Shown: positions 52,823 through 62,213 of the stretch, one piece after another | Position numbering within the stretch: the first letter of the stretch is position 1 | Layout of the letters: each line of letters opens with the position of its first letter | NCBI RefSeq assembly: GCF_005144715.1 | Contig: NZ_SWKR01000002.1 | Span: 2,222,227-2,286,226 of the forward strand | Source of the DNA: Sphingomonas baiyangensis | GTDB taxonomy: Bacteria > Pseudomonadota > Alphaproteobacteria > Sphingomonadales > Sphingomonadaceae | DNA: 64,000 nucleotides | Direction of reading: 5' to 3' | The notes under the pieces: generated by a model | Seen by the model: only the letters and a program-made list of their open reading frames with translations | Told to the model about the DNA's origin: nothing | Database searches by the model: none | Program-made: the position numbers and the translations under genes

Positions 52823-53563
52823 ATGGGCGGCGGGGAGATCGAAGTCGTCGTCGTGCCGGCGCTCAGCGACAACTACATCTTCCTGCTGCACGATGCGGTG
52901 TCGGGCGAGACGGTGGTGATCGATCCGGGCGATGCCGCGCCGGTGCTCGCCGAGGCCGATGCGCGCGGCTGGCATATCGGACAGGTGTGGAACACGCACT
53001 GGCATCCCGATCACACCGCGGGTAACGCCGCGATCAAGGAAGCGCACGGCGCGACCGTGACCGCACCCGCCGCCGAAGCTGCGAAGATTCCGACCGCCGA
53101 CCATAGCGTTGCCGAGGGCGATCGCGTGGCGATCGGCGCACATGAAGCCGTGGTGATGGAGACGCCGGCGCACACCGCGGGCCATGTGAGCTTTCACTTC
53201 GCCGATCCCGCGATGCTGTTCTGCGGCGACACGATGTTCGCGATGGGGTGCGGCCGGCTGTTCGAGGGTACGCCCGAACAGATGCACGCCGCGCTCCAGC
53301 GCTTCGCGCTGCTGCCCCAAGACACGCGCGTCTTCTGCGCGCACGAATACACGCTCTCCAACGCGCGCTACGCCCGCGCCGCCGAGCCCGACAACGCGGC
53401 GATCGCCGAGCGGCTGCGCGAAGTCGAAGCCGCACGCGCGGCGGGCACGCCCACGGTGCCCACCACGATCGCGCTCGAACGCGCGACCAACCCCTTCGTG
53501 CGGGCCGCGTCGGCCGGCGAGCTGGCCGAGCGCCGCGCCGCAAAGGATAATTTCGCCGGCTGA
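52823..53563 (+). CDS. gloB: Hydroxyacylglutathione hydrolase (glyoxalase II)
   Basis: 246 residues from the ATG one base after the gloA stop. The metallo-beta-lactamase motif THWHPDHTAGN (His59, His61, Asp63, His64) is followed by FCGDTMFAMGCGRLFEG and HEYTLSNARYA with later metal ligands. It hydrolyses S-lactoylglutathione to lactate plus glutathione. The C-terminal half has the substrate-binding helical domain. The pair is a single transcription unit. Confidence 0.94.
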   Translation: MGGGEIEVVVVPALSDNYIFLLHDAVSGETVVIDPGDAAPVLAEADARGWHIGQVWNTHWHPDHTAGNAAIKEAHGATVTAPAAEAAKIPTADHSVAEGDRVAIGAHEAVVMETPAHTAGHVSFHFADPAMLFCGDTMFAMGCGRLFEGTPEQMHAALQRFALLPQDTRVFCAHEYTLSNARYARAAEPDNAAIAERLREVEAARAAGTPTVPTTIALERATNPFVRAASAGELAERRAAKDNFAG

Positions 53564-53641
53564 GCCGTTCAACCTCCAGTCACCTCCGGCCCGTCAGGCT
53601 GTCGCTTGCCGCTCGGATGTCGGCAGGCCGGAGAGAAGCCC

Positions 53642-54067
53642 ATGCCCTACTACCGTCCCATCATCGCAATCGGCGCCGTCGCTATGATCGCCGGCTGCAC
53701 CACCACTCCCGAAGCCGCGCAGCGTGCCGCGTCGATCCAGGCCGATCGCACCGCCGAGCTCGAAGCCAAGCTCGCGGGCTACACGCCCGAGGAACCGCGT
53801 ACCTGCGTGTCGCTGACGCAGCTCAACCAGAGCGAGACCTTCGGCAGCACGATCCTGTATCGCGCCAGCCCCGGCCTCTATTACCGCAACGACACCAGCG
53901 GCAATTGCGGCGACCGGCGCGACGACATCCTCGTCACGCGCACGCCGAGCACGCAGTTGTGCAGCGGCGAGATCGTGCGGACGATCGATCGCTTCCAGCG
54001 CTTCCAGACGGGTGCGTGCACATTGAACGCCTTCGTGCCCTACCGACGCGATCGCGACGAAAGCTGA
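53642..54067 (+). CDS. Lipoprotein with four Cys (first paralogue)
   Basis: 141 residues from the ATG at 53642, after a GGAGAG site. Lipobox AMIAGC places lipidated Cys near residue 19. The mature domain has Cys residues spaced as in the next gene and an ILYRASPGLYYRNDTSGNCG segment, which is a disulfide-type periplasmic domain. Its TGA overlaps the next start (TGATG). I recognise no functional family. Confidence 0.75.
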   Translation: MPYYRPIIAIGAVAMIAGCTTTPEAAQRAASIQADRTAELEAKLAGYTPEEPRTCVSLTQLNQSETFGSTILYRASPGLYYRNDTSGNCGDRRDDILVTRTPSTQLCSGEIVRTIDRFQRFQTGACTLNAFVPYRRDRDES

Positions 54068-54468
54068 TGCGTGCGCTCGCCGCGCTGTGCTGCGTGCTTG
54101 CGAGCGGCTGTGCCGCCTCGCCGCAGCAGCAGGCGCTGAGCGCCGAACGAGCCGAGCGCGCGCTCGCCGCCGTAACCGAGGGCCGCGTGGCAGGTCCGGC
54201 CGAGACGTGCATCCCCGCCACCAACATCAACGGGCCGCAGATCGTCGCGCCCGACAAGCTGATCTATCGCGAGAATGCACGGCGCGTGTGGATCAGCACC
54301 GCGATCGGCTGTCCGTCGCTCAACGCCAATTCGATCGTCGTCGCGCGCGTGTTCGGCGCACAGATCTGCCGTAACGATCTGTTCCAGACGCTGCCGCGCG
54401 GCGGCGGGTCGATCCCGTCAGCGGCGTGCCGCTTCGGCGACTTCGTTCCCTGGGAGCGGCCCGGCTGA
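54067..54468 (+). CDS. Lipoprotein with four Cys (second paralogue)
   Basis: 133 residues, starting at the TGATG overlap. The signal ends in lipobox LASGC. The Cys order and the LIYRENARRVWISTAIGC and FVPW motifs mirror the upstream lipoprotein, so the two are tandem paralogues. The last 51 bases overlap the convergent amidohydrolase gene. Function unknown; they may form a pair in the outer membrane. Confidence 0.72.
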   Translation: MRALAALCCVLASGCAASPQQQALSAERAERALAAVTEGRVAGPAETCIPATNINGPQIVAPDKLIYRENARRVWISTAIGCPSLNANSIVVARVFGAQICRNDLFQTLPRGGGSIPSAACRFGDFVPWERPG

Positions 54469-56067
54469 GGCAGCGCGCGCGGCCTTGTCGCGCGCCACCA
54501 TCGCGGCCACGTCCTCGAGCAGCCTGGGTGCGTCGTAGACGATGCCGTCTTTGACCGTCCACCGCACGCCCCCCACCGTCTCGAGCCGATCGGTCTCGGC
54601 GTTCAGCCGCTGCGTGCCGGTGCCGTAGAGCGTCTTGAAATTCTGGAGCGGGTTCTCGGGCACGATCACGAGGTCGGCGAGCATCCCGCGGCGCACCAGC
54701 CCGAAGGGTGGCGCCTTGCCTTTGGGATCGTACAGCGTCCGCGCGCCATCGATCGTCGCGGCGCGGATCACCTCGAGCGGCAAGAAGCCGGCTTCCTGCA
54801 GCATCTCCATCTCGAGGATATAGCCGAAGCCCCATATCTGATAGATGAAGCCGGGGTCCGAACCCACCGTCACGCGGCCGCCCATGTTCTTGTAGTCGTT
54901 CACCAGCCGCATGTAGCGGGCGTAGAAATTGCGCCATGCGACTTCGCGTGCGGTCGTCCAGTCGAAGAAATAGGAGCCGTGATTCTCGCGGTTCGACTGG
55001 AAGAAGTCCCACATCGTCGGCAGCGTGTAGCGCTGGTGCCAGTCGGCATTGCGCGCGCGCATCAGGTCGCGCGAGGCCGAATAGATGTTGAAGGTGGGGT
55101 CGAACACCAGCCCGTTGGCCTTCTGCTCGGCGAGATACGCCTGCCATTCGGCGCCGCCGGGCTCGGAGATATCGTCCCAGATCTCTGCGATCTCGCCGAA
55201 GCGGTGCTGCTCGTCGAGGAAGTTATAGTCGGGTGGCGTGGGTTGCAGGCTCTTGCCGGCCAGCAGCGATTCGAAATGGCCGTAGAAATGCGTGACGGTG
55301 CCCAGCCCCCAGCCGCCCGCCACCCGCGCATTCACACTGTGCACGCCAGGCTGCGACAGGTGCGCGACGGTGCCGAGGCCCAGCTTGTTCGCCTCGTCGA
55401 TCGTCGCCTCGATCACGTCGGGCGTTTCGTCGCCGCGGTTGAAGATCTTGATGCCGTCGAGGCCCTGTGCAGCGGCCCAGCGCACCCAGGCGCGGGCGCG
55501 ATCGGGGTCGTCGATCCGGCCGCCGTCCCACCCCTGCCCCAGCACCTGATAGGCGAACAGGCGCGGTGCGGCGATCTCGTTGGCGGCGCTGCGGCGGCGA
55601 TCCTCGATCGAGCGCGCGGGATCGCCGTAGAAGCTGACGCCGCGCACGCTGGTGACGCCGTGCGCCAGCCACAGCTTGTAGCCGTAGCTCGCATCGGGCG
55701 CCTTGGCGGCGTTGCCATTGTGCCCATGCGTGTCGACGAAGCCCGGCATCACGAACATGCCCGTCGCGTCGATCTCGTGCGTGGCGTCGCGCGGCAGCCG
55801 ATCGACCGCGAGCGGCTTGCCCGGCGTACCGGCGATGCGGATGTCGGTGATGCGGTTGCCCTCGATCACGATATCGGCGGGGCCGTAGGGCGGCGCGCCG
55901 CTGCCTTCGATGATCGTGGCGCCGCGGATGACCAGCTTGGCATAGGGACCGGCGCCCTCGCCCGCCGCGCGCGCCGCGGGGCGCTGCATCGCGGCGTCCT
56001 GCTGCGCAAAGGCGGGGGGAACGAGGAAGGTGGCGAGGCTTGCGGCAAGCGCGATCAGGGTTCGCAT
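54418..56067 (-). CDS. Exported amidohydrolase family protein
   Basis: 549 residues with a signal peptide of about 21 residues (ASLATFLVPPAFAQQ). The metal-dependent hydrolase fold shows GMFVMPGFVDTHGHNGN with the first metal-binding His-x-His, VAHLSQPGVH, FYGHFESLL and RVTVGSDPG with the Asp. It is likely a periplasmic hydrolase of the imidazolonepropionase-like group. The substrate cannot be read. It is convergent with the second lipoprotein gene. Confidence 0.85.
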   Translation of the reverse strand: MRTLIALAASLATFLVPPAFAQQDAAMQRPAARAAGEGAGPYAKLVIRGATIIEGSGAPPYGPADIVIEGNRITDIRIAGTPGKPLAVDRLPRDATHEIDATGMFVMPGFVDTHGHNGNAAKAPDASYGYKLWLAHGVTSVRGVSFYGDPARSIEDRRRSAANEIAAPRLFAYQVLGQGWDGGRIDDPDRARAWVRWAAAQGLDGIKIFNRGDETPDVIEATIDEANKLGLGTVAHLSQPGVHSVNARVAGGWGLGTVTHFYGHFESLLAGKSLQPTPPDYNFLDEQHRFGEIAEIWDDISEPGGAEWQAYLAEQKANGLVFDPTFNIYSASRDLMRARNADWHQRYTLPTMWDFFQSNRENHGSYFFDWTTAREVAWRNFYARYMRLVNDYKNMGGRVTVGSDPGFIYQIWGFGYILEMEMLQEAGFLPLEVIRAATIDGARTLYDPKGKAPPFGLVRRGMLADLVIVPENPLQNFKTLYGTGTQRLNAETDRLETVGGVRWTVKDGIVYDAPRLLEDVAAMVARDKAARAASAGPLPGNEVAEAARR

Positions 56068-56120
56068 CGGCGCGATGCTAGGCGATCACGCGCCCGCCGC
56101 AAGCCCTGCTCGAACGGGCC

Positions 56121-57413
56121 TTACAGCACGTAGCGACTGAGATCGGTGTTGCGAGCAATGTCGCGCAACTGCGACTCGACGTAAGCGGCGTCGACGGTGA
56201 GCGTCTCCCCCTGCCGGTTCTCAGCATCGAAGCTCACTTCCTCGAGCAGCTTTTCCATCACCGTCTGCAACCGGCGCGCGCCGATATTCTCGACCTCGCC
56301 ATTCACTTCGGCGGCGATGCGCGCCACCGCGCGGATGCCGTCGTCGGTGAAGGCGATGGTCACGCCTTCAGTGCCGATCAGCGCCTTATACTGTTCGGGC
56401 AGGCTGGCCTTGGTGTCCGAGAGGATGGCGACGAAATCATCCTCGGTCAGTCCCTTGAGCTCGACGCGGATCGGCAGGCGGCCCTGGAGTTCGGGCAGCA
56501 AGTCGCTGGGCTTGGCGACGTGGAAAGCGCCCGAGGCGATGAACAGGATGTGGTCGGTCTTCATCGGTCCGTATTTTGTCGCCACGGTCGTGCCCTCGAT
56601 CAGCGGCAGCAGGTCGCGCTGCACGCCTTCGCGGCTCACCGATCCGCCGCGCACGTCGCTGACGGCGATCTTGTCGATCTCGTCGAGGAAGACGATGCCG
56701 TTGGCTTCGGCATCGGCGAGCGCCTGCCGGCTCACCTCGTCCTGGTCGAGCCTCTTGTCGGCTTCCTCCTCGACCAGCTTGGCCCAGGCGGCATGGACGT
56801 TCATCTTGCGCCGCTTCATCTGCGGGCCGCCGAGGCCCTTCATCATCTCGCCTAGGTTAATCATCTGCGCACCGCCGCCGGGCAGCTCGAAGGGCATCGA
56901 GGGCGCGGCCTCGAGCTCGATCTCGATCTCGCTATTGTCGAGATGCCCTTCGTTCAGGCGCATCCGGAACGATTCGCGCGTTGCCTGACTCGAATCCTTG
57001 CCCGTCAGTGCGTCGAGCAGCCGCGTCATCGCGGCGGCCTCGGCCTTGTCCTTCACCGCCAGCCGGCGGCGTTCCTTTTCGAGCCGGATCGCTTCCTCGA
57101 CCAGATCGCGGGCGATCTGCTCGACGTCGCGGCCGACATAGCCGACCTCGGTGAACTTGGTCGCCTCGACTTTGACGAAGGGCGCATCGGCAAGCTTGGC
57201 GAGGCGGCGGCTGATCTCGGTCTTGCCGCAGCCCGTGGGGCCGATCATCAGGATGTTCTTGGGCGTCACCTCGTCGCGCAGTTCGGCGCCAAGCTGCTGG
57301 CGGCGCCAGCGATTGCGCAGCGCGACGGCGACGGCGCGCTTGGCTTCCTTCTGGCCGATGATGTGCGAATCGAGCGCGGCGACGATCGCCTTGGGCGTAA
57401 GCTGGTCTTGCAT
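56121..57413 (-). CDS. hslU: ATP-dependent HslUV unfoldase subunit HslU
   Basis: 430 residues from the ATG at 57413. Walker [15 protein letters not shown] is near residues 57-70. The I-domain follows (about 110-240), then Walker [13 protein letters not shown], a sensor segment [23 protein letters not shown], and the C-terminal ring contact ending RYVL. It forms a hexamer that unfolds proteins for HslV. An unrelated oxidase gene lies between it and hslV. Confidence 0.96.
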   Translation of the reverse strand: MQDQLTPKAIVAALDSHIIGQKEAKRAVAVALRNRWRRQQLGAELRDEVTPKNILMIGPTGCGKTEISRRLAKLADAPFVKVEATKFTEVGYVGRDVEQIARDLVEEAIRLEKERRRLAVKDKAEAAAMTRLLDALTGKDSSQATRESFRMRLNEGHLDNSEIEIELEAAPSMPFELPGGGAQMINLGEMMKGLGGPQMKRRKMNVHAAWAKLVEEEADKRLDQDEVSRQALADAEANGIVFLDEIDKIAVSDVRGGSVSREGVQRDLLPLIEGTTVATKYGPMKTDHILFIASGAFHVAKPSDLLPELQGRLPIRVELKGLTEDDFVAILSDTKASLPEQYKALIGTEGVTIAFTDDGIRAVARIAAEVNGEVENIGARRLQTVMEKLLEEVSFDAENRQGETLTVDAAYVESQLRDIARNTDLSRYVL

Positions 57414-57468
57414 ATGTCCGGGGGATGATGGGGTCACTGCCCGCTAGATGGCCCCGCCGGACGATCAA

Positions 57469-58566
57469 TCAAGCAGGGCAGCGCCAGTCGGCGGCGATGC
57501 GGGCATGGCCGGCGACGATGGCCGCGATGTCGGCGGCGACGGGAGTCGCATCCTCCTCGCCGCGCTCGAAGGTGCCGCCAAGCAGGATGCCGTCGGCGCG
57601 AGGGAACATGTAGCCGCCGCCCATCGCATAGGCATAGTCGATCTCGGGCTGCGGCAGCAGAATGGCGAGCTGACCGCGGACGGGCACCAGATCGCGGTCG
57701 CCGAACAGCGCGCGGGCGCCGAGGCCGGTGCAGTTGAAGACGATCGGCTCGGGCAATGCGGCGACCTCCTGGCGGTCGACGAAGGCGCGGCGCACCAGCC
57801 GCCCGCCGCGCAGATGGAAATCGCTGAGCATCGCGTCGAGATAGCGGCCCGTCTCGACATACATCGTATCGAAGCGCCGCAGCGTGCGGTTGCCGAAGGG
57901 ATGGCTGCCAGCGGCGAACTCGCTTTGCGCTGGCTGGTAGGCGAGCAGGAACGCTTCGGGATCGGCGGGATCGGGCGGCTGGCGGAACGCCGGCTGCCAT
58001 GTCGGCACCCAGTTGATGCCGTAGCGATCGCCCGCCAGGATCTGGAAGCGCCGCCACGAATAGTCCATCGCGGCACGATATTGCGCGAACCACGCCGCGC
58101 TCACCATGCCTTCCTCATAATGGCCCGTGGGTACGATCTGCCCGCCGGCGATATTCGAGGTCGTGTCGGGCGGCAATGCTGCGGTGTAGAGCGTGACAGC
58201 GTGGCCGGCATCCTGCGCCAGTCGCGCAGTCGCCAGCCCTACCGCGCCTGAGCCGATCACCGCGACCGGCCCCGCCATGCCCTGCGCCAGATCGACCGCG
58301 AGCCTCGCGCTGCCCCAGCTCAGCGTGATGCCGCCGCCGCCATGGCCGTAATTGTGGATGAGGCGCTTGGCGCCGAGCGGCTCGGCGCGAACCACGAAAC
58401 CGCCGGCGCGCCACGGCCGCAAGCCCGCGACGCTGCGGATGATGCGCCCCTGCTCGGCACGCACGCGCGGCAGGCAGGGCGGCGCGCTCGCGGCGGTGCG
58501 CACCGGCGCCGTGGTGCAGGCCGGGAGCGCGAGCGCGCTGGCGAGAAGCGTGCGACGGGCAAGCAT
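57469..58566 (-). CDS. Exported FAD-dependent DAAO-like oxidase with permuted domain order
   Basis: 365 residues. Arg4-Arg5 followed by a hydrophobic stretch and ALPAC (Cys17) suggest a Tat-type lipoprotein signal. In D-amino-acid oxidases the AGLRPxR and HNYGHGGxGxTLxWG segments lie near the C-terminus. Here they lie at residues 47-53 and 71-85, ahead of the FAD-binding VAVIGSGAVGLATARL (101-116). The C-terminus instead ends after LLGGTFERGEE, which in DAAO precedes GLRP. The fold therefore looks circularly permuted. It may oxidise D-amino acids or similar amines outside the cytoplasm. It sits between hslV and hslU. Confidence 0.8.
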   Translation of the reverse strand: MLARRTLLASALALPACTTAPVRTAASAPPCLPRVRAEQGRIIRSVAGLRPWRAGGFVVRAEPLGAKRLIHNYGHGGGGITLSWGSARLAVDLAQGMAGPVAVIGSGAVGLATARLAQDAGHAVTLYTAALPPDTTSNIAGGQIVPTGHYEEGMVSAAWFAQYRAAMDYSWRRFQILAGDRYGINWVPTWQPAFRQPPDPADPEAFLLAYQPAQSEFAAGSHPFGNRTLRRFDTMYVETGRYLDAMLSDFHLRGGRLVRRAFVDRQEVAALPEPIVFNCTGLGARALFGDRDLVPVRGQLAILLPQPEIDYAYAMGGGYMFPRADGILLGGTFERGEEDATPVAADIAAIVAGHARIAADWRCPA

Positions 58567-58616
58567 GCCAAGGGGTTAGCGCAGCCCGCGCCGCGCTCCA
58601 AGTCGCGCCGCCAGCG

Positions 58617-59168
58617 TCAGGTCGCGCTGTCGAGCGTTTCCACCGTCAGGCGATCATTGGTGTAGACGCACAGCTCGGCGGCGATGCCCATCGCCTTCTT
58701 CGCCAGCACCTCGGGATCGGCCTCGTAATCGGCGAGCGCGCGCGCGGCGGCGAGCGCGAAATTGCCGCCCGACCCGATCGCCGCGATGCCGCCTTCGGGA
58801 TCGAGCACGTCGCCATTGCCCGTCACCACCAGCGTCACGTCCTTGTCGGCGACGATCAGCATCGCTTCCAGATTGCGCAGATACTTGTCGGTGCGCCAGT
58901 CCTTGGCGAGCTCGACGGCGGCGCGCAGCAACTGGCCCTGATGGCGTTCGAGCTTGGCCTCGAGCCGCTCGAACAGCGTGAAGGCATCGGCAGTGGCGCC
59001 GGCGAATCCGGCGATCACCTTGCCGTCGCCCAGCGGGCGGACCTTGCGGGCATTGGGCTTCATCACCGTCTGCCCGGCCGAGACCTGCCCGTCGCCCGCG
59101 ATCACCACCTTGCCCGAACGGCGCACGGAAAGGATGGTCGTGCCGTGCCACACTGTCGATTTGCTCAT
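58617..59168 (-). CDS. hslV: ATP-dependent protease peptidase subunit HslV
   Basis: 183 residues from the ATG at 59168. The N-terminal propeptide of nine residues is cut before Thr10 in [10 protein letters not shown], which becomes the catalytic threonine. [34 protein letters not shown] and [13 protein letters not shown] are typical. It forms the two hexameric rings of the proteasome-like protease with HslU. hslV usually lies right next to hslU; here they are about 1.2 kb apart. Confidence 0.96.
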   Translation of the reverse strand: MSKSTVWHGTTILSVRRSGKVVIAGDGQVSAGQTVMKPNARKVRPLGDGKVIAGFAGATADAFTLFERLEAKLERHQGQLLRAAVELAKDWRTDKYLRNLEAMLIVADKDVTLVVTGNGDVLDPEGGIAAIGSGGNFALAAARALADYEADPEVLAKKAMGIAAELCVYTNDRLTVETLDSAT

Positions 59169-59203
59169 GGCGCGCGATATGGGGTGCGCGCCCGGCGACG
59201 CAA

Positions 59204-59617
59204 TCACCGCTCGACGCCCTTGGCCTTCCCCCAGGCGCGGGCAGCAGTGTAGCCGAGATAGCCGGTGCCGAAGAGCGCGTAGAGCTCCTCGGGGATGCCC
59301 GCCAGATAGGCCGTCATGCCGCGCGCGATCGCCGCGCCCATGTCGGGCTGGACCGCCGAGATGAGGCCCATGGGGATCGACCACAGCAGCAGCGCGTACA
59401 TGACGTAGAGAAAGCTCGGGCGCGCGCGGCTGGTCCAGGGATCGGGCGATTGCGCCTCGGCGACAATCGCCGACAATTGCGTGCGCAGCGCCTCGAGCTC
59501 GTGCGCGCCTTCGAGTTTGAGCAATTCGAGCTTGGCGGCGTCGCGCGCCTTGGGATCGGGAATGATCTTGTCGATGATCGCGGCGACGGGGCCGATGACG
59601 GCGTTGAGAATGCTCAT
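59204..59617 (-). CDS. GTA-type holin (3TM family)
   Basis: 137 residues from the ATG at 59617, after an AAGGA site. A helical N-terminal part ([28 protein letters not shown]) precedes two to three hydrophobic stretches ([21 protein letters not shown] and a later [14 protein letters not shown]). This matches the GTA/3TM holin family of gene transfer agents and alphaproteobacterial phages. It would let the muramidase pass the inner membrane. The muramidase gene is just upstream in the same direction. Confidence 0.8.
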   Translation of the reverse strand: MSILNAVIGPVAAIIDKIIPDPKARDAAKLELLKLEGAHELEALRTQLSAIVAEAQSPDPWTSRARPSFLYVMYALLLWSIPMGLISAVQPDMGAAIARGMTAYLAGIPEELYALFGTGYLGYTAARAWGKAKGVER

Positions 59618-59673
59618 GCGTGGCGATCCTTGCGTGCGGAAAGGGTGGAAGTTCACAAAAGTTCACGCGATCA

Positions 59674-60228
59674 TCAGCCGCCCGGATCACCGATACGGTT
59701 CGCGAGCCAGCCGTAGAGAAACGCCTCGTTGGCGGGGCGGCTCTCGGCCAGCGACATATAGCGCTCGCCCTGCAACGCCTCGATCGCCTTGAGCAGCACC
59801 GTCTCGCCGCGTTCGCCGCGTGCCGCCAGGAAGGCGTCGAGCGCGGCGAGCGTGCGCGGACCGATCGCGCCGTCGCGCGCGATATCGGCATAATCGCGCC
59901 CGTTGCGGTTGAGCGCGTTGAGCGCGCGCTGGAGAAACCCTGTCGCGACGCCCGGCCCCATGTTGACGCCGGTATCGAACAGTTCGGCCGCAATGCACGG
60001 TGCGCGATCGGCTACCGCATCGAAGCGCGGGCGCTGCCAGTAGAGGCGGCGATAGATGGCGGCTGCGGTATCGCGCGGCAGATGACGCATGTCGCCCAGA
60101 TAGCCGTTGGCGCGCGCTACCGCCTGCGTCACGCCCCAGCGCGTCGCGCCGCCGCGATCCGCCGCATGGTTCGAATAGCCGCCCTCGCGCGCGATCACCT
60201 CGTCGATCAGTCCCTCGATATCGTGCAT
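59674..60228 (-). CDS. GH108 endolysin (muramidase) with peptidoglycan-binding domain
   Basis: 184 residues from the ATG at 60228, with GGGAG six bases upstream. The catalytic motif is [24 protein letters not shown], with Glu near residue 14. The C-terminal half carries [16 protein letters not shown], the peptidoglycan-binding repeat of the GH108 family. It cuts the murein glycan. There is no signal peptide, so export would depend on the adjacent holin. No other phage gene is seen. Confidence 0.9.
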   Translation of the reverse strand: MHDIEGLIDEVIAREGGYSNHAADRGGATRWGVTQAVARANGYLGDMRHLPRDTAAAIYRRLYWQRPRFDAVADRAPCIAAELFDTGVNMGPGVATGFLQRALNALNRNGRDYADIARDGAIGPRTLAALDAFLAARGERGETVLLKAIEALQGERYMSLAESRPANEAFLYGWLANRIGDPGG

Positions 60229-60346
60229 GTGCCGCTCCCGCCGTTGAGGGTCGCAGAGATAACCTATCTGGTTATATGTAGGAAAGCCGATTTGCGCTTT
60301 GCCGCCGGCGGGCCGCGGCATAGGTTGGCGGCGAGAGGATGATCCG

Positions 60347-61276
60347 ATGCCCGAGAACCAGCCCGCTCCGTCTCCGCCGCTCAAGCGGATCGCCCTGTCG
60401 ACGGGCATTTCGCTCGATGTCGCCACCATGGGCGAGCGCGATGCGCCGGCGATGATCTTCCTGCACGGCTTTCCCGAATCGCACCGCACCTGGCGGCGGC
60501 AGCTGCCCGCCTTCGCCGCCGATCATTTCTGCATCGCGCCCGACCAGCGCGGCTATGCGCGATCGGACAAGCCCGAGGGTGTGGGCGAATACACGCCCGA
60601 CAAGCCCGTCGCCGATCTGCTGGCACTCGCCGATCATTTCGGCATCGGGCAGTTCACGCTGGTGGGGCATGATTGGGGCGGCGCGATCGCGTGGATGGCG
60701 GCGTTGCAGCATCCCGGGCGCGTCGCGCGACTGGTCATCGTCAACGCGCCGCATCCGCTCATCTTCCAGCGCAGCATGTTCGACGTGCCCGAACAGGCGG
60801 CCGCCAGCCAGTATATCCGCGCCTTCCGCTCGGACGGGATCGACGCGCATATCGAGCGCATCGGCATCGAGAGCTTCTTCGACACGACCTTCGTCAAGCA
60901 CGCCGACCCGGCGCTGATGGCGCCCGAGAAGCCCGCCTACCTTGACGAATGGTCGCAGCCCGGTGCGATCCGCGCGATGCTCAACTGGTATCGCGCCAGC
61001 GCGATCCAGGTGCCCGCGCCCGGCGAGACGCCCGAGCGCCCGGCGTTCCTCGACGCGCCCTTCCCGCCCGTTACCCAGCCGACGCTGGTGATCTGGGGGA
61101 TGCGCGACACCGCGCTGCTGCCGTGCCAGCTCGACGGGCTCGATGCGCTGGTGCCCGACCTGACGATCGAGCGGATCGAGGCGGCGGGCCATTTCGCGCC
61201 GTGGGAAACGCCCGAGGCGGTGAACGCGGCGCTGCGCCGCTGGATCGACGGGCACAAGCAAGCAACGGGGGCGTGA
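60347..61276 (+). CDS. Epoxide-hydrolase-like alpha/beta hydrolase
   Basis: 309 residues from the ATG at 60347, behind AGAGGA. The family signs are FLHGFPESHRTWR (oxyanion), GHDWGGAIAW with nucleophile Asp109 and AAGHFAPWETPEAV with the base His. The Asp nucleophile fits soluble epoxide hydrolase or haloalkane-dehalogenase-like enzymes; HGFPESH favours the former. The DUF72 gene begins in the stop codon region (GTGA overlap), so the two are co-transcribed. Confidence 0.88.
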   Translation: MPENQPAPSPPLKRIALSTGISLDVATMGERDAPAMIFLHGFPESHRTWRRQLPAFAADHFCIAPDQRGYARSDKPEGVGEYTPDKPVADLLALADHFGIGQFTLVGHDWGGAIAWMAALQHPGRVARLVIVNAPHPLIFQRSMFDVPEQAAASQYIRAFRSDGIDAHIERIGIESFFDTTFVKHADPALMAPEKPAYLDEWSQPGAIRAMLNWYRASAIQVPAPGETPERPAFLDAPFPPVTQPTLVIWGMRDTALLPCQLDGLDALVPDLTIERIEAAGHFAPWETPEAVNAALRRWIDGHKQATGA

Positions 61277-62082
61277 GCGCGGGCACGATCCGCGTCGGCA
61301 TCGGCGGCTGGACATTCGCGCCGTGGCGCGGCGGCGTGTTCTATCCCGAGGGGCTGCCGCACAAGCGCGAGCTCGAACATGCCGCACGCGTGGTGACCGC
61401 GATCGAGATCAACGGCACCTATTATTCGAGCTTCAAGCCCGAAAGCTTCGCCAAGTGGCGCGACGAGACGCCCGCGGGCTTCGTCTTTTCGGTCAAGGCG
61501 TCGCGCTATGCGGTCAACCGCAAACGGCTGGACGAGGCGGGCGAATCGGTGACGCGCTTCGTGGGGCAGGGCATCGTCGAGCTGGGTGACCGGCTGGGGC
61601 CAATCCTGTGGCAGCTCGCCGCCACCAAGCGCTTCGACCCCGAGGAGATCGCCGGCTTCCTCGCGCTGCTGCCCGCGCGGCACGAAGGCATTGCGCTGCG
61701 CCACGCCGTGCAGGTGCGCCACGAGAGTTTCCACACGCCCGAATTCGTCGCGCTATGCCGCACGGCGGGCGTGGCGATCGTCCACGGCGATTCGGCGCAA
61801 TATCCCGCAATCGCCGATGTCAGCGGCGACTTTGCCTATGTGCGGCTGGAGAATGCCGAGGAACGCTTCGCCGCGGGCTATGCGCCGAGTGCGCTCGACC
61901 GGTGGGCCGATGCCGCGCGCAGATGGGCGGCAGGCGGCGCGCCCGAGGGCCTGCCCTGCGCCAGCAACGAGGCCGCGCCCGCGGTGCCGCGCGACGTGTT
62001 CGTCTTCTTCATCAACGGGCACAAGGAAAAGGCGCCAGCGGGCGCGATGGCGCTGATCGAGCGATTATCCAACCCTGAGTAA
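61273..62082 (+). CDS. DUF72 family protein (YecE-like)
   Basis: 269 residues from a GTG at 61273 that overlaps the stop of the hydrolase gene. The family signature appears: VGIGGWTFAPWRGGVFYPEGLPHKRELEHAARVVTAIEINGTYYSSFKPESF, in pieces from residue 8 to 57, with VKASRYAVNRKR and GPILWQLA. It folds as a TIM barrel of unknown activity, possibly a nuclease or radiation-response link in some lineages. Only the fold is well supported. Confidence 0.88.
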   Translation: MSAGTIRVGIGGWTFAPWRGGVFYPEGLPHKRELEHAARVVTAIEINGTYYSSFKPESFAKWRDETPAGFVFSVKASRYAVNRKRLDEAGESVTRFVGQGIVELGDRLGPILWQLAATKRFDPEEIAGFLALLPARHEGIALRHAVQVRHESFHTPEFVALCRTAGVAIVHGDSAQYPAIADVSGDFAYVRLENAEERFAAGYAPSALDRWADAARRWAAGGAPEGLPCASNEAAPAVPRDVFVFFINGHKEKAPAGAMALIERLSNPE

Positions 62083-62213
62083 CGTTCGCCGTCTCTGCCT
62101 CTTATATTATCATCGACAACGCCTTACATAGATGAGGCTGACGTCGCGTGCGACGGATATCGGGTCGCTTCGGCTTCTTCCTTTCTCCCTTTCTAGCTTC
62201 ACGAAGGCCGGGT

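Noticed and set aside
60259..60275. A small AT-rich inverted repeat ATAACC-N5-GGTTAT between the endolysin and hydrolase genes
   Set aside because: It could be an operator or part of a promoter, but a 6-bp stem alone is too weak to claim.
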